19,330 bases of DNA from an uncultured Collinsella sp. GTDB taxonomy: Bacteria; Actinomycetota; Coriobacteriia; Coriobacteriales; Coriobacteriaceae. Below, one piece after another: positions 1 to 7,408 of this stretch. The stretch is taken from NCBI GenBank assembly GCA_958407995.1, contig CATYJU010000038.1, positions 1-19,330 on the forward strand, given 5' to 3'. The stretch's first letter is position 1, and the number at the start of each line of letters is the position of its first letter. The position numbers were made by a program, and so were the translations under genes. Under the pieces are notes generated by a model, which did not search any database, had not been told where the DNA came from, and saw nothing but the letters and a program-made list of their open reading frames with translations.

Positions 1-39
1 GCGGCTACGATGTCGGCCCTGCGCGAAGCGGCTGAATAA
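1..39 (+). CDS. possible C-terminal tail of an upstream gene (partial)
   Basis: Reading from the first base gives a short in-frame tail, AATMSALREAAE, ending in TAA at 37-39. A terminator hairpin follows about 45 bases later, which is the spacing expected for the end of a + strand gene. Only 12 codons are visible, so the product cannot be named. Another frame (ending in TGA at 31-33 with GYDVGPARSG) is also open this far, so the frame is not certain. The assignment rests on composition and on the terminator alone. Confidence 0.35.
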   Translation, partial: AATMSALREAAE

Positions 40-82
40 GAGCTTGCGAGCCTTGGGCTGCGTGCCGGCAGCAAATAGGTAA

Positions 83-123
83 AAGGGTGCCCCGTCGGAC
101 CATGTGGCCGGCGGGGCACCCTT
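83..123. terminator. bidirectional intrinsic terminator
   Basis: Arms at 85-98 and 108-121 form a 14-bp stem with one G-T wobble around a 9-base loop, extended by A-T pairs at 83-84/122-123. An A-run lies on the left side and T-rich sequence on the right, so it can act on both strands. It sits between a possible + strand gene end at 39 and the minus-strand gene ending at 145, as expected for a shared terminator of converging units. Confidence 0.8.
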
Positions 124-144
124 ATCTGTTGTGCTGTCCGTGAA

Positions 145-954
145 CTAACGGGCCTGCTTGACCTTGGCCGCTGCCTCGACAAACGACTTCCACAGGTTAA
201 AGTCGGTCTCGAGCGTCTGCCAGGTGTACTCGGGATGCCATTGCACGCCCAGGCAGAAAGGCTGGCCTTCGACTTCGATGCACTCGGGAACGCCGTCGGT
301 TGCCTTGGCGACCAAGCGCGTGCTTTTACCCAGACGATCGACGCAGCAGTGGTGTGCGGAGTTGGTCTGGATCAGCCTGTGCCCGCCAACCGCGCGTTCG
401 AGCAGCGAGCCCTGCACAACCTCGACGGGATGCACAGGGTCGTTGAGCACGTGGGTATGGCGCCACTGCGTGCGGCCCTCGCGAGCGCCCAGGCTCGGCA
501 CGTCCATGCACAGGGTGCCGCCGGTGGCGACGTTGAGCAGCTGCGTGCCGCGGCAGGTGGTAAAGAGCGGCTTCTTGGCGCGGAGTACCTCGTCGACCAG
601 CTTAAACTCAAAACTATCGCGGATCTCGCAGCAGAGGGTGGGGTCGTAGGGTCGATCATCGCCCCAGCGCTTGGGGTTGACGTCCGGGCCGCCGGGAATG
701 GCGATGCCGTCGGCGATATCGACGTAATGACGGATAACCTCAATGTCCTCGGTGATGGACATCTGCAGCGGTAGGCCGCCGGCGGCAAGGATGGCATCGA
801 CAAAGACACTTGCGATTTCCTCGTTGGGGGAGAGCGTCTCGCTTAAAAACGGCTTTGCCTCTTCCCAGCGCGGTGCGACGAGGATGAGTGGGCGGTCGGC
901 GGGGGCGACGTCGACGTGCGGGGTGTAGGACGATGAGGTGCGGGTTCCGATCAT
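145..954 (-). CDS. gamma-glutamyl hydrolase, peptidase C26 / PuuD-like class I glutamine amidotransferase fold
   Basis: The 269-residue product is a cytoplasmic hydrolase of the peptidase C26 family, which cleaves gamma-glutamyl amide bonds (gamma-Glu-GABA hydrolase PuuD and relatives). Visible motifs are IPGGPDVNP (residues 87-94, the oxyanion-strand region), the nucleophile elbow TTCRGTQLLN with Cys134, and QWHPEYTW with His240 and Glu242, completing the Cys-His-Glu triad. Length is normal for the family (about 240-270). The start at 954 is chosen because homology-like sequence begins there; the reading frame is open upstream to 1143 but that part overlaps the ATPase gene and looks like shadow sequence. 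It is the last gene of the ABC importer operon, 52 bases after the ATPase stop, which suggests it processes an imported gamma-glutamyl compound. The precise substrate is not readable from sequence. Confidence 0.88.
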   Translation of the reverse strand: MIGTRTSSSYTPHVDVAPADRPLILVAPRWEEAKPFLSETLSPNEEIASVFVDAILAAGGLPLQMSITEDIEVIRHYVDIADGIAIPGGPDVNPKRWGDDRPYDPTLCCEIRDSFEFKLVDEVLRAKKPLFTTCRGTQLLNVATGGTLCMDVPSLGAREGRTQWRHTHVLNDPVHPVEVVQGSLLERAVGGHRLIQTNSAHHCCVDRLGKSTRLVAKATDGVPECIEVEGQPFCLGVQWHPEYTWQTLETDFNLWKSFVEAAAKVKQAR

Positions 955-1006
955 AGGTGTTGCTTTCGAGTTTGGATGGTCATGGCGAGCGAACATGGCA
1001 ATTGGG

Positions 1007-1771
<765 letters not shown>

Positions 1772-1807
1772 GGTGCTCGGCTCCTTATGACTCGAAATGG
1801 TAAAGCG

Positions 1808-2641
1808 TTAGCGGATGATGGTCGCGCCGGTCTTGTGCGAAACGTAGATGGCGGCCTTGTTGATCGCGACGTTGATGAGGATGTAGATGACCGCGATTAC
1901 CAGGTAGACCGACACGAGGGCGTCGTAGTTGGTAATGAGCACACGGGCATTTTGCATGAGGTCGGGGTAGCTCACCACATAGGCGACGGTGGTGTCTTTG
2001 ACTACGACCACAAGCTGCGAAATCAACGACGGAATGATAAACCGAATAGCCTGCGGCAACACGATTTTAAAGGTGATTTTGGCCTTGGAGAGACCGAGCG
2101 CCTGGGCTGCCTCGACCTGACCGCGCGGCACGGCATTGACGCCGGCGCGGAAAATCTCGGCCAGCACGCCGGCCGCAGCGAGCGCGACAGGCAGTGTGAG
2201 CATCCAAAATGACGGTAGCGCGATCTTGTACTGGGGCAGCACCAAAAAGAAGAAGTAGATGAACAGCAGGCTCGGCACGCCGCGGAAGAAATCGGTGAGC
2301 ACACGGCAGACCAGCTGTAACGGCTTGATGCCGCTGGTACGGCCGAGCATAAGGGCTAAGCCCAGTACCAGTGCAATGACGCCGGCGGTGAGTGCAACTT
2401 TAACGGTGCCCTCAAAGCCGGCAAGCAAGAACTTCCAGGTGGTTAAGTGCGTAAAGAAATACCAATAGTGGACCGAAAGCTGGCCGGTCACATAAAAGCG
2501 CTGCAGTACCAGGACGGCGAGCGCGGCGACGGCAACAAGCGAGATGGCGGTGCCGATGCGAATCTTGGCGCGCATCTTGGGGCCGGGAGCCTCGTAGAGC
2601 GCATCGCGCATGGTAAGCGCGGAGGTGGAGTGCTTGCTCAT
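1808..2641 (-). CDS. amino acid ABC transporter permease (GluD-like, His/Glu/Gln type)
   Basis: This 277-residue integral membrane protein is the second permease of the importer. A hydrophilic N-terminus of about 30 residues precedes hydrophobic segments near 31-48, 76-100, 120-137, 147-163, 198-216 and 243-261. The cytoplasmic EAA loop that docks on the ATPase is clear at about 162-187 (EIFRAGVNAVPRGQVEAAQ). The longer N-terminus relative to its partner matches the GluC (short)/GluD (long) pairing known from Corynebacterium. Its ATG overlaps the stop of the preceding permease as ATGA, so translation is probably coupled and equimolar. Confidence 0.92.
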   Translation of the reverse strand: MSKHSTSALTMRDALYEAPGPKMRAKIRIGTAISLVAVAALAVLVLQRFYVTGQLSVHYWYFFTHLTTWKFLLAGFEGTVKVALTAGVIALVLGLALMLGRTSGIKPLQLVCRVLTDFFRGVPSLLFIYFFFLVLPQYKIALPSFWMLTLPVALAAAGVLAEIFRAGVNAVPRGQVEAAQALGLSKAKITFKIVLPQAIRFIIPSLISQLVVVVKDTTVAYVVSYPDLMQNARVLITNYDALVSVYLVIAVIYILINVAINKAAIYVSHKTGATIIR

Positions 2642-3297
2642 CGGAGGATCCTCACCTTCTTATCGATGTAGTTGCCAATGTGGCTCACCACAAAGGCCGT
2701 GCCCAGGTAGCCGAGCGCCGAGATAAAGAACGCGGCGACGCCGCCGAGCGAGCGCGTGTTGATGTAGCTCACCACGCCAGTGAGCTCCTGCGGTTTAAGC
2801 GGCACCTGACTGCCGAGCGCGGTGGTAAGCATGACGGCGATAAAGAGGTTGGTCATGGGCAGTACGCTCGAGCGCAGCGCCTGCGGAATCACGATCTTGG
2901 CGAGGATACGGCTGAAGCTCATACCGAGCGAGCGGGCGGCTTCCACCTGGCCGACGCCGACGGTGTTGATGCCACTCATAAAGTTCTCGGAGCCAAAGGC
3001 CGAGCCCAAAAGGACCGTGGCGACGATAACGCAGGTGCGGTAGGGCAGGACGACCTTGAGCGGTGGCAGTGCGTAGACGACGATGATGAGCAGCGCGATG
3101 CCGGGGATGTTACGGAAGACCTGGACATACAGGTCGCCAAAGATGCGCAGCGGCTTGAGCGGCGACACGCGCATCACAGTGACGGCGACGGCCAGCACCA
3201 TGGCGATGGCAAACGACTCAAGCGTCATGCCCCAGGTTGCTAGCAGCGCGTCGATATAGTTCTGGCCATAGAGCGACCAGAGCTCGGAGAGACTCAT
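2638..3297 (-). CDS. amino acid ABC transporter permease (GluC-like, His/Glu/Gln type)
   Basis: The 219-residue membrane protein is the first permease of the heterodimeric channel. Hydrophobic segments are visible near 25-43, 65-80, 86-102, 148-163 and 186-205, and the EAA loop is at about 106-128 with VEAARSLGMS (Glu119-Ala-Ala). Length fits the short permease of this family (about 215-230). The ATG at 3297 has GGGAGGT about six bases upstream. The gene lies 138 bases after the binding protein gene, with a hairpin between them, and overlaps the next permease by four bases. Confidence 0.93.
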   Translation of the reverse strand: MSLSELWSLYGQNYIDALLATWGMTLESFAIAMVLAVAVTVMRVSPLKPLRIFGDLYVQVFRNIPGIALLIIVVYALPPLKVVLPYRTCVIVATVLLGSAFGSENFMSGINTVGVGQVEAARSLGMSFSRILAKIVIPQALRSSVLPMTNLFIAVMLTTALGSQVPLKPQELTGVVSYINTRSLGGVAAFFISALGYLGTAFVVSHIGNYIDKKVRILR

Positions 3298-3321
3298 GCG
3301 GACCTCCCGCCGATAAGGAAA

Positions 3322-3347
3322 GGGGCTCCCGTGTGTACGGAAGCCCC
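3322..3347 (-). terminator. intra-operon partial terminator between binding protein and permease genes
   Basis: A six-base G+C-rich arm at 3322-3327 pairs with 3342-3347; after one mismatch, three more pairs (3329-3331/3338-3340) enclose a six-base loop. On the transcribed strand the stem is followed by TTTCCTT, an interrupted U-tract, so termination is likely incomplete. A leaky terminator directly after a binding-protein gene is a common way to make more binding protein than membrane subunits. An alternative role is protection of the upstream mRNA 3' end. Confidence 0.65.
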
Positions 3348-3435
3348 GACAACTCAGTGAGGAAACAGTTTACCGCAATAAAGCGCATCATGCGTTTCCA
3401 TATGGTTTCGTTGCGGCCGTTACCAGGCTCGCTGC

Positions 3436-4431
3436 CTAGGCGCCGATCTCGGGCAGCTCGGGAACATTGGTGTCGCCCGTACGGTCACCGATGCAGATCT
3501 GCCACAGCTCAGTCCAGGTGCCGTCGTCCTCGATCTTCTTAAGGAAGTCGTTGACAAAGGCGACGCCGTCGGAATCGAGCGGCAGGCCGATGCCATAGGG
3601 CTCCTTGCTGCCGAAGGGCTTGCCGGCGATCTTGTACTTACCGGGCTCGCGGACCAGGGCGCTCTGCTGCATGTTGTTATCGATGACATAGGCGTCAACG
3701 CGACCCTGCTGGAGTGCCTGACGGGCCTCCTCGTCGGTCTTGAACTCCTGCTGGCTGGCCTTGGGGGCGAACTCCTCCAGGATGGCGGGGCCGTTGGAGC
3801 CGGACTGGACAGCGACGTTCTTATCGGCCAGGTCGTCGACGCTCTTGATGTCGTCGTTGTCGGCGAGCACCAGGATGGCCTGCTGGGTGTAGTAGTAGGG
3901 GCCGGCAAAGGAGACGAGCTTCTTGCGCTCGTCGGTGATGGTGTAGGTGGCAAAGACGGCGTCGACCTGGCCGTTCTGCAGGACGGACTCGCGCGTGTCC
4001 GAGGTCACCTGGGTGATCTCGACCTTGTTCTCGCCCAGGATGTAGTTGGACAGAAGCTGCGCGATACCGGCATCGAAGCCACGGGTCTGACCGTCTTTTT
4101 CGTTGAGGAGGGAGAAGAGCGTGGAGGTCTGAACGCCACCGATCTTAAAGACGCCGGCGTCCTTGACGGCCGTCGCCCAGGTGCTGGCGGCGATGGCGTC
4201 GTCATCGGCCTTGGGGCCGTCGTTGACGAGCTTGTCGAATGCCTTGGCATCGAGCGTGGTGGAAGCCTCGGTATCCTCGGAGCCCTTTGAGGAGCCGGCG
4301 GCGGAACCCTTGTCGGCCTCGGCGCTGGTGTCGGAGCAGCCGGCAAGACCAAGGCCGGCGACGGTTGCGAAGGTGGCGGCAACGAAGCCGCGGCGGTCGA
4401 GAACGACCTGCTGGGAGAGGTTCTTGCTCAT
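3436..4431 (-). CDS. glutamate-type ABC transporter substrate-binding lipoprotein (SBP_bac_3)
   Basis: The 331-residue protein is the extracytoplasmic receptor of the importer. The N-terminus has twin arginines (DRRGFVA, Arg13-Arg14), a hydrophobic stretch (17-30) and a lipobox LAGC with the modified Cys32; a Ser/Glu/Asp-rich linker to about 60 follows. The SBP_bac_3 fold runs from about 92 to 315, with GFDAGIAQLL (118-127) and the hinge-side VTSDTRESVLQNGQVDAVFATYTIT (142-166), typical of glutamate/glutamine receptors such as GluB and GlnH. The ATG at 4431 has GAAAGG upstream. It is the first and probably best-expressed gene of the operon. The ligand is inferred to be glutamate, glutamine or a gamma-glutamyl compound; the sequence alone does not decide. 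Confidence 0.93.
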   Translation of the reverse strand: MSKNLSQQVVLDRRGFVAATFATVAGLGLAGCSDTSAEADKGSAAGSSKGSEDTEASTTLDAKAFDKLVNDGPKADDDAIAASTWATAVKDAGVFKIGGVQTSTLFSLLNEKDGQTRGFDAGIAQLLSNYILGENKVEITQVTSDTRESVLQNGQVDAVFATYTITDERKKLVSFAGPYYYTQQAILVLADNDDIKSVDDLADKNVAVQSGSNGPAILEEFAPKASQQEFKTDEEARQALQQGRVDAYVIDNNMQQSALVREPGKYKIAGKPFGSKEPYGIGLPLDSDGVAFVNDFLKKIEDDGTWTELWQICIGDRTGDTNVPELPEIGA

Positions 4432-4474
4432 GGTAGAACACCTTTCTCAATAAAATCCCTAGCGGTTGAGTAGA

Positions 4475-4504
4475 GTTATACCCTATTGCGCTCAGACGGG
4501 TCAA
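4475..4504 (-). promoter_or_regulatory. sigma-70-type promoter of the ABC importer operon
   Basis: On the minus strand TTGACC (4504-4499) is followed after 18 bases by TATAAC (4480-4475). The predicted transcript starts near 4468, giving a leader of about 37 bases before the ATG at 4431. Just upstream of the -35 lies a small inverted repeat TTACC-5-GGTAA (4528-4541 region), which could be an operator, but this is weak. Confidence 0.65.
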
Positions 4505-4555
4505 CACGAAATAACTCAGAAACATACTTACCTTATGGGTAATTCTACCTACCAA

Positions 4556-4577
4556 AAAGGGACAGGTTTATTTTGGC
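4556..4577. repeat. short dispersed motif, copy 1 (AAAGGGACAG core)
   Basis: AAAGGGACAG followed by a T-rich stretch and GGC occurs here and, in opposite orientation, at 13474-13495 (AAAGGGACAG, T-rich, GCCAC). Both copies are intergenic. The shared core is only ten bases, but the T-rich continuation is similar too. It resembles REP-like sequences, though no RAYT transposase is present in the window. Confidence 0.4.
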
Positions 4578-4655
4578 AGGTTTTATCTGGTCAAACGCCG
4601 ATTATTACGGCTGAGATAGCGTTTTGCGGATGGCATGATCGCTCGCGGCGGTCGC

Positions 4656-4661
4656 TATAAT
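4656..4661 (+). promoter_or_regulatory. -10 box of a small orphan transcription unit
   Basis: A perfect TATAAT lies 40 bases upstream of the ATG of an 18-codon ORF with a good ribosome binding site. No convincing -35 is seen at 16-18 bases. The promoter is inferred from the -10 box together with the downstream ORF and terminator. Confidence 0.5.
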
Positions 4662-4700
4662 GGCGGCAACGCGACACAAATATAAGTAAGGAGATCGCGT

Positions 4701-4757
4701 ATGAACGGTTATTCGTTTTTCGCGTCGACCATGACTTGCTGTTTTGTCTCAATCTGA
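4701..4757 (+). CDS. small ORF, candidate leader peptide (18 aa)
   Basis: The peptide reads MNGYSFFASTMTCCFVSI. AAGGAG (4688-4693) lies seven bases before the ATG and TATAAT lies 40 bases before it; a bidirectional terminator follows about 60 bases after the stop. Promoter, ribosome binding site, tiny ORF and terminator in this order match a leader-peptide attenuator, with Phe-Phe and Cys-Cys codon pairs as possible sensing codons. TTTTCGCG inside the ORF (4717-4724) is complementary to CGCGAAAA (4811-4818) just before the terminator, allowing an alternative fold. The odd point is that no + strand gene follows: the next gene (Dxs-like) is antisense. It could equally be a small protein or the 5' part of a regulatory RNA of about 190 bases. 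No family is recognised. Confidence 0.45.
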   Translation: MNGYSFFASTMTCCFVSI

Positions 4758-4819
4758 AACAGTTAGACGGAAATTCGGGCCATAGATGTTACAGGTTAAG
4801 ATAATCGCGTCGCGAAAAC

Positions 4820-4858
4820 AAAAACCTCCGCAGGGGTGCTTCCCTTGCGGAGGTTTTT
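4820..4858. terminator. bidirectional intrinsic terminator
   Basis: The stem pairs 4820-4835 with 4842-4858 (16 pairs, one bulged T at 4845) around a six-base loop, with five A on the left and five T on the right. It begins directly after the stop codon of the minus-strand Dxs-like gene and also ends the small + strand unit starting near 4668. Confidence 0.9.
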
Positions 4859-6640
4859 CTATTCGTTCAGCAGACGTACCGCTTCGGCGGCCATGTTCTC
4901 GACCGTCATGCCGGATTGCGCCAGCAGCTCGTTGGGGTCGTAGCGGTCGGGGAAGCCCTTGGCGATGCCGAAGGTGCGTGTGCGCACTGGCGTGCAGGCC
5001 AAGTAGCACGCGACACGCTCGCCCCAGCCGCCGTCCAATATGCCGTCCTCGAGGGTGACGACAACGCGATGCTCGGTGGCAAGGCTGTCGAGGAACTCGC
5101 GGTCGAGCTCGGTTGCAAAGCGCGGGTTGACGAGCGTGGCCTCGATGCCGTACTCGGCAGCCAAGTGGTTTGCCACGCGCTCGCCCAGCTCAAAGAAATC
5201 GCCAAGCGCAAGCACGGCCACATCGCGGCCCTGACGTACGACGTTGTAGCGAACGGCGCTGTAGTCGGTGTCCTCGGCGGGCGCCAAATCGGGGCGGCTC
5301 ACCAGGCCAATGCCGGGCACGCGGATCGCCACGGGATGCTCGCGGTGGTCGAGTGACCAGCTCAGCATGGACAGATATTCCTCCATGCAGGCCGGCGCCA
5401 AGTAGTGCATGTTGGGAAGACCGCCCAGCATGGAAATATCAAAGAACGAGAGATGCGTCTCGGATGTGGTGCCAAAGATCGACGCGCCAAATACCAGGAT
5501 GGTTGCGGGGGCGTCGTTGAGGCACAGGTCGTGCCACAGTTCGTCGTAGGCGCGCTGCAAAAACGTGCCGTACACACCAAAGACTGGCTTGGCGCCCGAG
5601 CGCGCAAGCGCGGTGGCAAAGGTCACGGCGTGTTCCTCGGCAATGCCCACGTCGACAAACTGCTTGCCTGCCGCGGCGCGAAGCTCGGGTGTAAAGCCCA
5701 TGATGTAGGGCGTGGCGGCCGTGATGCCCACAACCTGCGGATCGCGCTCGATGGCAGCGCTCAGGGCCTCGCCCGTAATATCGGCATAGGTGCGCGGCGC
5801 AGGCTCGCTCGGATGGCCCGGGCAGAGCTTGCGCCCAGTCGCCATGTCAAACGGACCCACATGATGCCAGCGCTCGGGGTCGCTCTGGGCCGGCTCAAAG
5901 CCCTTACCCTTGGCGGTGGAGACGTGCAGCACGATGGGATGATCGATATCGCGCAGCTCCTGCAGCGCGTCGACTAGGGCCAACACATCGTTGCCGGTGT
6001 CCAGATAGCGGTAGTCGAGCCCCATCGCGCGGAAAACGTTGCGCTCGCAGGTGCCGTTGCTGGCGCGCAGCTCGGCCAGATTGCGATACAGGCCACCGTG
6101 GTTTTCGGCGATGGACTGGTCGTTATCGTTGACGACGATGATCAAGTTGCTGTCGAGCTCGGCGGCATTGTTAAAGCCCTCAAACGCCAGACCGCCCGAA
6201 AGCGAACCGTCGCCAATGATGGTAATGACGTTGTAGCTGTCGCCCGCCAGGTCGCGCGCGTGGGCAAGGCCGCAGCCCAGGCTCACCGATGTGGAGGTGT
6301 GGCCCATGGCGAACAGGTCGTGTTCGGACTCGTCGGGATTGGCAAAGCCAGAGGCCTCGCCGTAGCGTGCCGGGTCGATATAAGTGTACGCGCGCCCAGT
6401 CAGCGCCTTGTGGGCATAGGTCTGGTGCGACACGTCAAAGACAATTTTGTCGGTGGGGGAGTTAAACACGCGATGAAGCGCAACCGTAAGCTCAACGACG
6501 CCCAGGTTGGGGGCAACGTGCCCGCCGACGGCGGCGGAGCTTTCGAGGATGGCGTGGCGGATCTCGCCGCAGAGCAGCGGAAGCTCGGCGCGATCGAGAG
6601 CCTTGACGTCCTCGGGCGTTGTCGTTTGCGTAAGCAGCAT
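4859..6640 (-). CDS. 1-deoxy-D-xylulose-5-phosphate synthase-like thiamine-diphosphate enzyme (divergent short form)
   Basis: The 593-residue protein has the Dxs domain order: N-terminal ThDP domain, transketolase pyrimidine domain (about 283-445) and C-terminal transketolase domain (about 465-590). Conserved parts include GGHVAPNLGVVELTVALH (39-56), SHQTYAHK (71-78), the ThDP/Mg motif GDG (143-145) with FNN (156-158) and VVNDN (169-173), and the catalytic glutamate in DVGIAEEHAVTF (Glu335). Canonical Dxs makes DXP from pyruvate and glyceraldehyde 3-phosphate in the MEP isoprenoid pathway. However, it is shorter than usual (620-640), and the canonical DRAG-DG-TH motif is replaced by VFGASIFGTTSETHLS (383-398), removing the arginine that helps bind the aldehyde phosphate. 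It fits a known short Dxs-like subfamily also found in Firmicutes, so it may be a second, altered-specificity enzyme. The start at 6640 has only a distant GGAG upstream. Confidence 0.82.
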   Translation of the reverse strand: MLLTQTTTPEDVKALDRAELPLLCGEIRHAILESSAAVGGHVAPNLGVVELTVALHRVFNSPTDKIVFDVSHQTYAHKALTGRAYTYIDPARYGEASGFANPDESEHDLFAMGHTSTSVSLGCGLAHARDLAGDSYNVITIIGDGSLSGGLAFEGFNNAAELDSNLIIVVNDNDQSIAENHGGLYRNLAELRASNGTCERNVFRAMGLDYRYLDTGNDVLALVDALQELRDIDHPIVLHVSTAKGKGFEPAQSDPERWHHVGPFDMATGRKLCPGHPSEPAPRTYADITGEALSAAIERDPQVVGITAATPYIMGFTPELRAAAGKQFVDVGIAEEHAVTFATALARSGAKPVFGVYGTFLQRAYDELWHDLCLNDAPATILVFGASIFGTTSETHLSFFDISMLGGLPNMHYLAPACMEEYLSMLSWSLDHREHPVAIRVPGIGLVSRPDLAPAEDTDYSAVRYNVVRQGRDVAVLALGDFFELGERVANHLAAEYGIEATLVNPRFATELDREFLDSLATEHRVVVTLEDGILDGGWGERVACYLACTPVRTRTFGIAKGFPDRYDPNELLAQSGMTVENMAAEAVRLLNE

Positions 6641-6767
6641 CGTTGTGGGTTACTCCATGCGAATCGTGCGCCGGCACTCCCTCGGCCGGCACAATTGCAC
6701 AAGACAGTCTCGCACATTTTGGCGTTTGATATGTGACGGCGGCGCGGTAATTCGCCAACTGGTGGGG

Positions 6768-6779
6768 CAAAACGTTTTG
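6768..6779. promoter_or_regulatory. 12-bp perfect palindrome in a divergent intergenic region
   Basis: CAAAACGTTTTG is a perfect palindrome with a central CG, the style of LacI-family operators. It lies about 130 bases upstream of the Dxs-like gene and 90 upstream of the HD-domain gene, which are divergent. No LacI-type regulator gene is in the window. The same region holds a 6-bp GCCGGC hairpin in the Dxs-side leader (near 6671-6688) and a CGGCGG/CCGCCG hairpin at 6831-6846 just before the HD gene's ribosome binding site. Confidence 0.35.
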
Positions 6780-6868
6780 TCCGATGCCATACTGATACGT
6801 TCCATGATGATTTTATCGATTGTGCGTGGGCGGCGGCCTGCCGCCGTGAGCCGCTGGAGGGAGGCCGC

Positions 6869-7405
6869 ATGTCCGATACCGTTTGTGCCGAGAAGATTGC
6901 GCGCGAGGTCGACCGTGCCGCCCGTCAGCTGGCGCAAGTGGGACGCCTGGACCTGACGCACGAGTTTATCCAGCATGGCGACGTGACGGTATATGCGCAT
7001 GTGACCTCGGTGGCGCGGGCGAGCTTGTCCTTTGCCGAGCGCTTGGGCAGCCTTGGCATCTCGGTCGATCGTTCCTCGCTGCTGCGCGGAGCCCTGCTGC
7101 ACGATTACTTTCTCTACGATTGGCACGATTCCGACCCAAGCCATCGGCTGCATGGCTTTCGGCACCCGTTTTTTGCCTTGGCGCGTGCGGAAGAAGATTT
7201 TGAGCTGACGCCGCGCGAGCGCAACATTATCGTGCGTCACATGTTTCCGCTGGTGCCGGTGCCGCCGACCTGCCGCGAGGCGTGGATCGTGTGCCTGGCA
7301 GACAAATGGTGCGCGCTACGCGAGACGATTGACGGCCGCCTGCCGCACAAGGGCGGGGCGGGCGATGACGCAAGTAAGGGTTCGAGCAAAGAGAGGAGAG
7401 GGTAG
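6869..7405 (+). CDS. HD-domain protein (putative phosphohydrolase)
   Basis: The 178-residue soluble protein has the HD superfamily signature: His44 (VYAHVTSVAR), the His78-Asp79 pair in GALLHDYFLYDW, further histidines at 95, 99 and 124, and Asp145 in LADKWCAL. These residues normally bind metals for phosphate-ester or nucleotide hydrolysis, but the substrate cannot be read. The C-terminal 20 residues are polar and probably disordered. GGAGGGAGG precedes the ATG at 6869. The next gene, a CmpB-like membrane protein, begins three bases after its stop, so the two are almost certainly cotranscribed and may work together. Confidence 0.85.
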   Translation: MSDTVCAEKIAREVDRAARQLAQVGRLDLTHEFIQHGDVTVYAHVTSVARASLSFAERLGSLGISVDRSSLLRGALLHDYFLYDWHDSDPSHRLHGFRHPFFALARAEEDFELTPRERNIIVRHMFPLVPVPPTCREAWIVCLADKWCALRETIDGRLPHKGGAGDDASKGSSKERRG

Positions 7406-7408
7406 ACG

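Noticed and set aside
4432..4470. Riboswitch in the leader of the ABC operon
   Set aside because: From the predicted start near 4468 the leader is only about 37 bases, too short for an aptamer and expression platform.
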